From Lachnospiraceae bacterium (GTDB lineage Bacteria > Bacillota > Clostridia > Lachnospirales > Lachnospiraceae): a stretch of 64,000 nucleotides of DNA. The notes under the pieces were generated by a model. It was not told where the DNA came from and did not search any database. It saw only the letters and a program-made list of their open reading frames with translations. Location of the stretch: the NCBI GenBank assembly GCA_910576335.1, contig CAJTIU010000010.1, positions 1-64,000 of the forward strand, written 5' to 3'. Made by a program: the position numbers and the translations under genes. Shown in pieces: positions 62,882 to 64,000 of the stretch (positions within the stretch are counted from its first letter, which is position 1; each line of letters starts with the position of its first letter).

Positions 62882-64000
62882 ATGAACAAGAAACCAACAG
62901 TACTTATGATCTTGGATGGTTATGGACTGAATGAGAAGACAGAGGGTAATGCAGTGAAGGAGGGAAAGACTCCGGTTATGGATCAGCTGATGGCAGAATA
63001 TCCATTTGTCAGGGGCAATGCAAGCGGTATGGCAGTAGGACTCCCGGACGGCCAGATGGGTAATTCAGAGGTCGGACATCTGAACATGGGCGCAGGCCGT
63101 ATTGTGTATCAGGATCTTACTAAGATTACGAAATCAATCCAGGACGGGGATTTCTTCGAAAATCCTGCTCTTCTTGCAGCATGCGAGAATGTGAAGAAGA
63201 ATCACAGCGCTCTTCATATGTACGGCCTTGTATCGGACGGAGGCGTGCATAGCCATAATACACATATCTATGGTCTTTTGGAGCTGGCAAAGAGACAGGG
63301 AATCGAGAAGGTTTATGTACACTGCTTTTTGGACGGGCGTGATACGCCTCCGGCTTCTGGAAAGGAATATGTAGAGGAGCTGACTGCGAAGATGCAGGAA
63401 ATTGGTGTCGGTGAGGTAGCAACCGTTATGGGCCGTTACTATGCAATGGACCGGGACAATCGCTGGGAGCGTGTGGAGAAGGCCTACCGTGCCATGGTTT
63501 ACGGAGAGGGAGAGCAGGCAGCCAGCGGACCGGAAGGGATCCAGGCATCCTATGATAAGGAGATCACAGACGAGTTCGTGCTGCCTACAGTCATTATAAA
63601 GGACGGAGCGCCAGTAGCAACGATTCAAGAGAACGATTCCATCATCTTTTATAATTTCCGCCCGGATCGTGCAAGAGAGATTACAAGAACCTTCTGCGAT
63701 GACGGATTTACAGGCTTTGACCGGGGTGAAAGAATCAAAACCACCTATGTCTGCTTCACAGAGTATGACGTAACCATCGAAAATAAATTAGTGGCATTCG
63801 TAAAAGAGGAGATTACAAACACCTTCGGCGAGTTCCTTGCAGCAAATGGAAAGAAGCAGGCACGTATTGCCGAGACAGAGAAGTACGCACATGTTACCTT
63901 CTTCTTCAATGGCGGCGTGGAAGAACCCAATAAGGGCGAGGACAGGATTCTCGTCAACTCCCCCAAAGTAGCAACCTACGACCTGAAGCCGGAGATGAGC
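62882..64000 (+). CDS. gpmI: 2,3-bisphosphoglycerate-independent phosphoglycerate mutase (5' part)
   Basis: 373 codons in this window, running off its end; family length is about 510. Converts 3-phosphoglycerate to 2-phosphoglycerate with two Mn ions. [10 protein letters not shown] (first metal site), [17 protein letters not shown] with the phosphoserine Ser, [21 protein letters not shown] and [12 protein letters not shown] are all in order. AAGGAG lies 11 bases before the ATG. It closes the gap-pgk-tpi series after a three-gene interruption. Confidence 0.96.
   Translation, partial: MNKKPTVLMILDGYGLNEKTEGNAVKEGKTPVMDQLMAEYPFVRGNASGMAVGLPDGQMGNSEVGHLNMGAGRIVYQDLTKITKSIQDGDFFENPALLAACENVKKNHSALHMYGLVSDGGVHSHNTHIYGLLELAKRQGIEKVYVHCFLDGRDTPPASGKEYVEELTAKMQEIGVGEVATVMGRYYAMDRDNRWERVEKAYRAMVYGEGEQAASGPEGIQASYDKEITDEFVLPTVIIKDGAPVATIQENDSIIFYNFRPDRAREITRTFCDDGFTGFDRGERIKTTYVCFTEYDVTIENKLVAFVKEEITNTFGEFLAANGKKQARIAETEKYAHVTFFFNGGVEEPNKGEDRILVNSPKVATYDLKPEMS

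Overview
The window looks like a chromosomal segment of a spore-forming, anaerobic gut Firmicute, most likely Lachnospiraceae (Clostridium cluster XIVa). The support is: a class III anaerobic ribonucleotide reductase with its activase; sporulation genes (spoIIM, a spoVB-like flippase, a GerA/SpoVAF-type protein); AGGAGG ribosome binding sites with TTGACA/TATAAT promoters; a T-box leader; a Gram-positive LexA box before recA; and protein sequences that read as clostridial throughout. I could not run any search, so the genus is open. No tRNA, rRNA or CRISPR array was seen.

Layout. 0-6 kb: SEC-C protein, YdcF protein, then a T-box leader followed by aldo/keto reductase, acyl-CoA thioesterase and thrS, and a DUF1540 protein. 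6-10.5 kb: metA behind an AI-2E-family permease on the minus strand, and an AGCS amino-acid symporter. 10.5-17.7 kb: a secreted two-gene unit, a 1.9k-residue M60 metallopeptidase with a dockerin-like module followed by a cohesin-like/Fn3 protein. 17.7-21.1 kb: nrdD-nrdG-dut. 21.2-26.1 kb: a worn accessory patch with a truncated CdaR-like regulator, half of a sodium:solute symporter, a membrane-protein scrap, a GerA-type protein with a shortened end, and an AAA-ATPase/PD-(D/E)XK protein. 26.2-45.4 kb: MATE, DegV, NSS symporter, infC-rpmI-rplT, AraC, MFS, phospholipase-C-like, isochorismatase, luxS (frameshifted), phosphatase, trpS, ABC-F, patatin, YjbQ, HD hydrolase, a TruA-like protein with an altered catalytic residue, thioesterase, several small lineage-type proteins and a DnaJ protein. 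45.6-52 kb: recA-recX, rny, nudF-spoIIM, spoVB-like. 52-56.2 kb: iscR-iscS-iscU-mnmA-PHP phosphatase. 56.2 kb to the end: a glycolytic cluster gap-pgk-tpi ... gpmI, interrupted before gpmI by a degenerate receiver/GGDEF protein, a DUF362 ferredoxin-like protein and an esterase.

Repeats are the most pervasive unexplained structure. At least five families occur: (1) perfect palindromes built on GGGGACGGGGCATTTTT, placed within a few bases after stop codons; (2) an inverted-repeat element bounded by GTTACTGTTCAC and its complement, in full, partial and minimal copies on both strands; (3) a 118-bp MITE-like element at 38.2 kb with a fragment after the T-box; (4) a 45-bp hairpin repeat at 44.2 and 59.8 kb; (5) a three-unit 40-bp tandem repeat at 37.0 kb.

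The best candidates for new biology are the M60/dockerin plus cohesin-like pair, the T-box whose first genes are a reductase and a thioesterase, the broken luxS, the TruA-like protein with Glu at the catalytic Asp position, and the degenerate signalling protein inside the glycolytic cluster.
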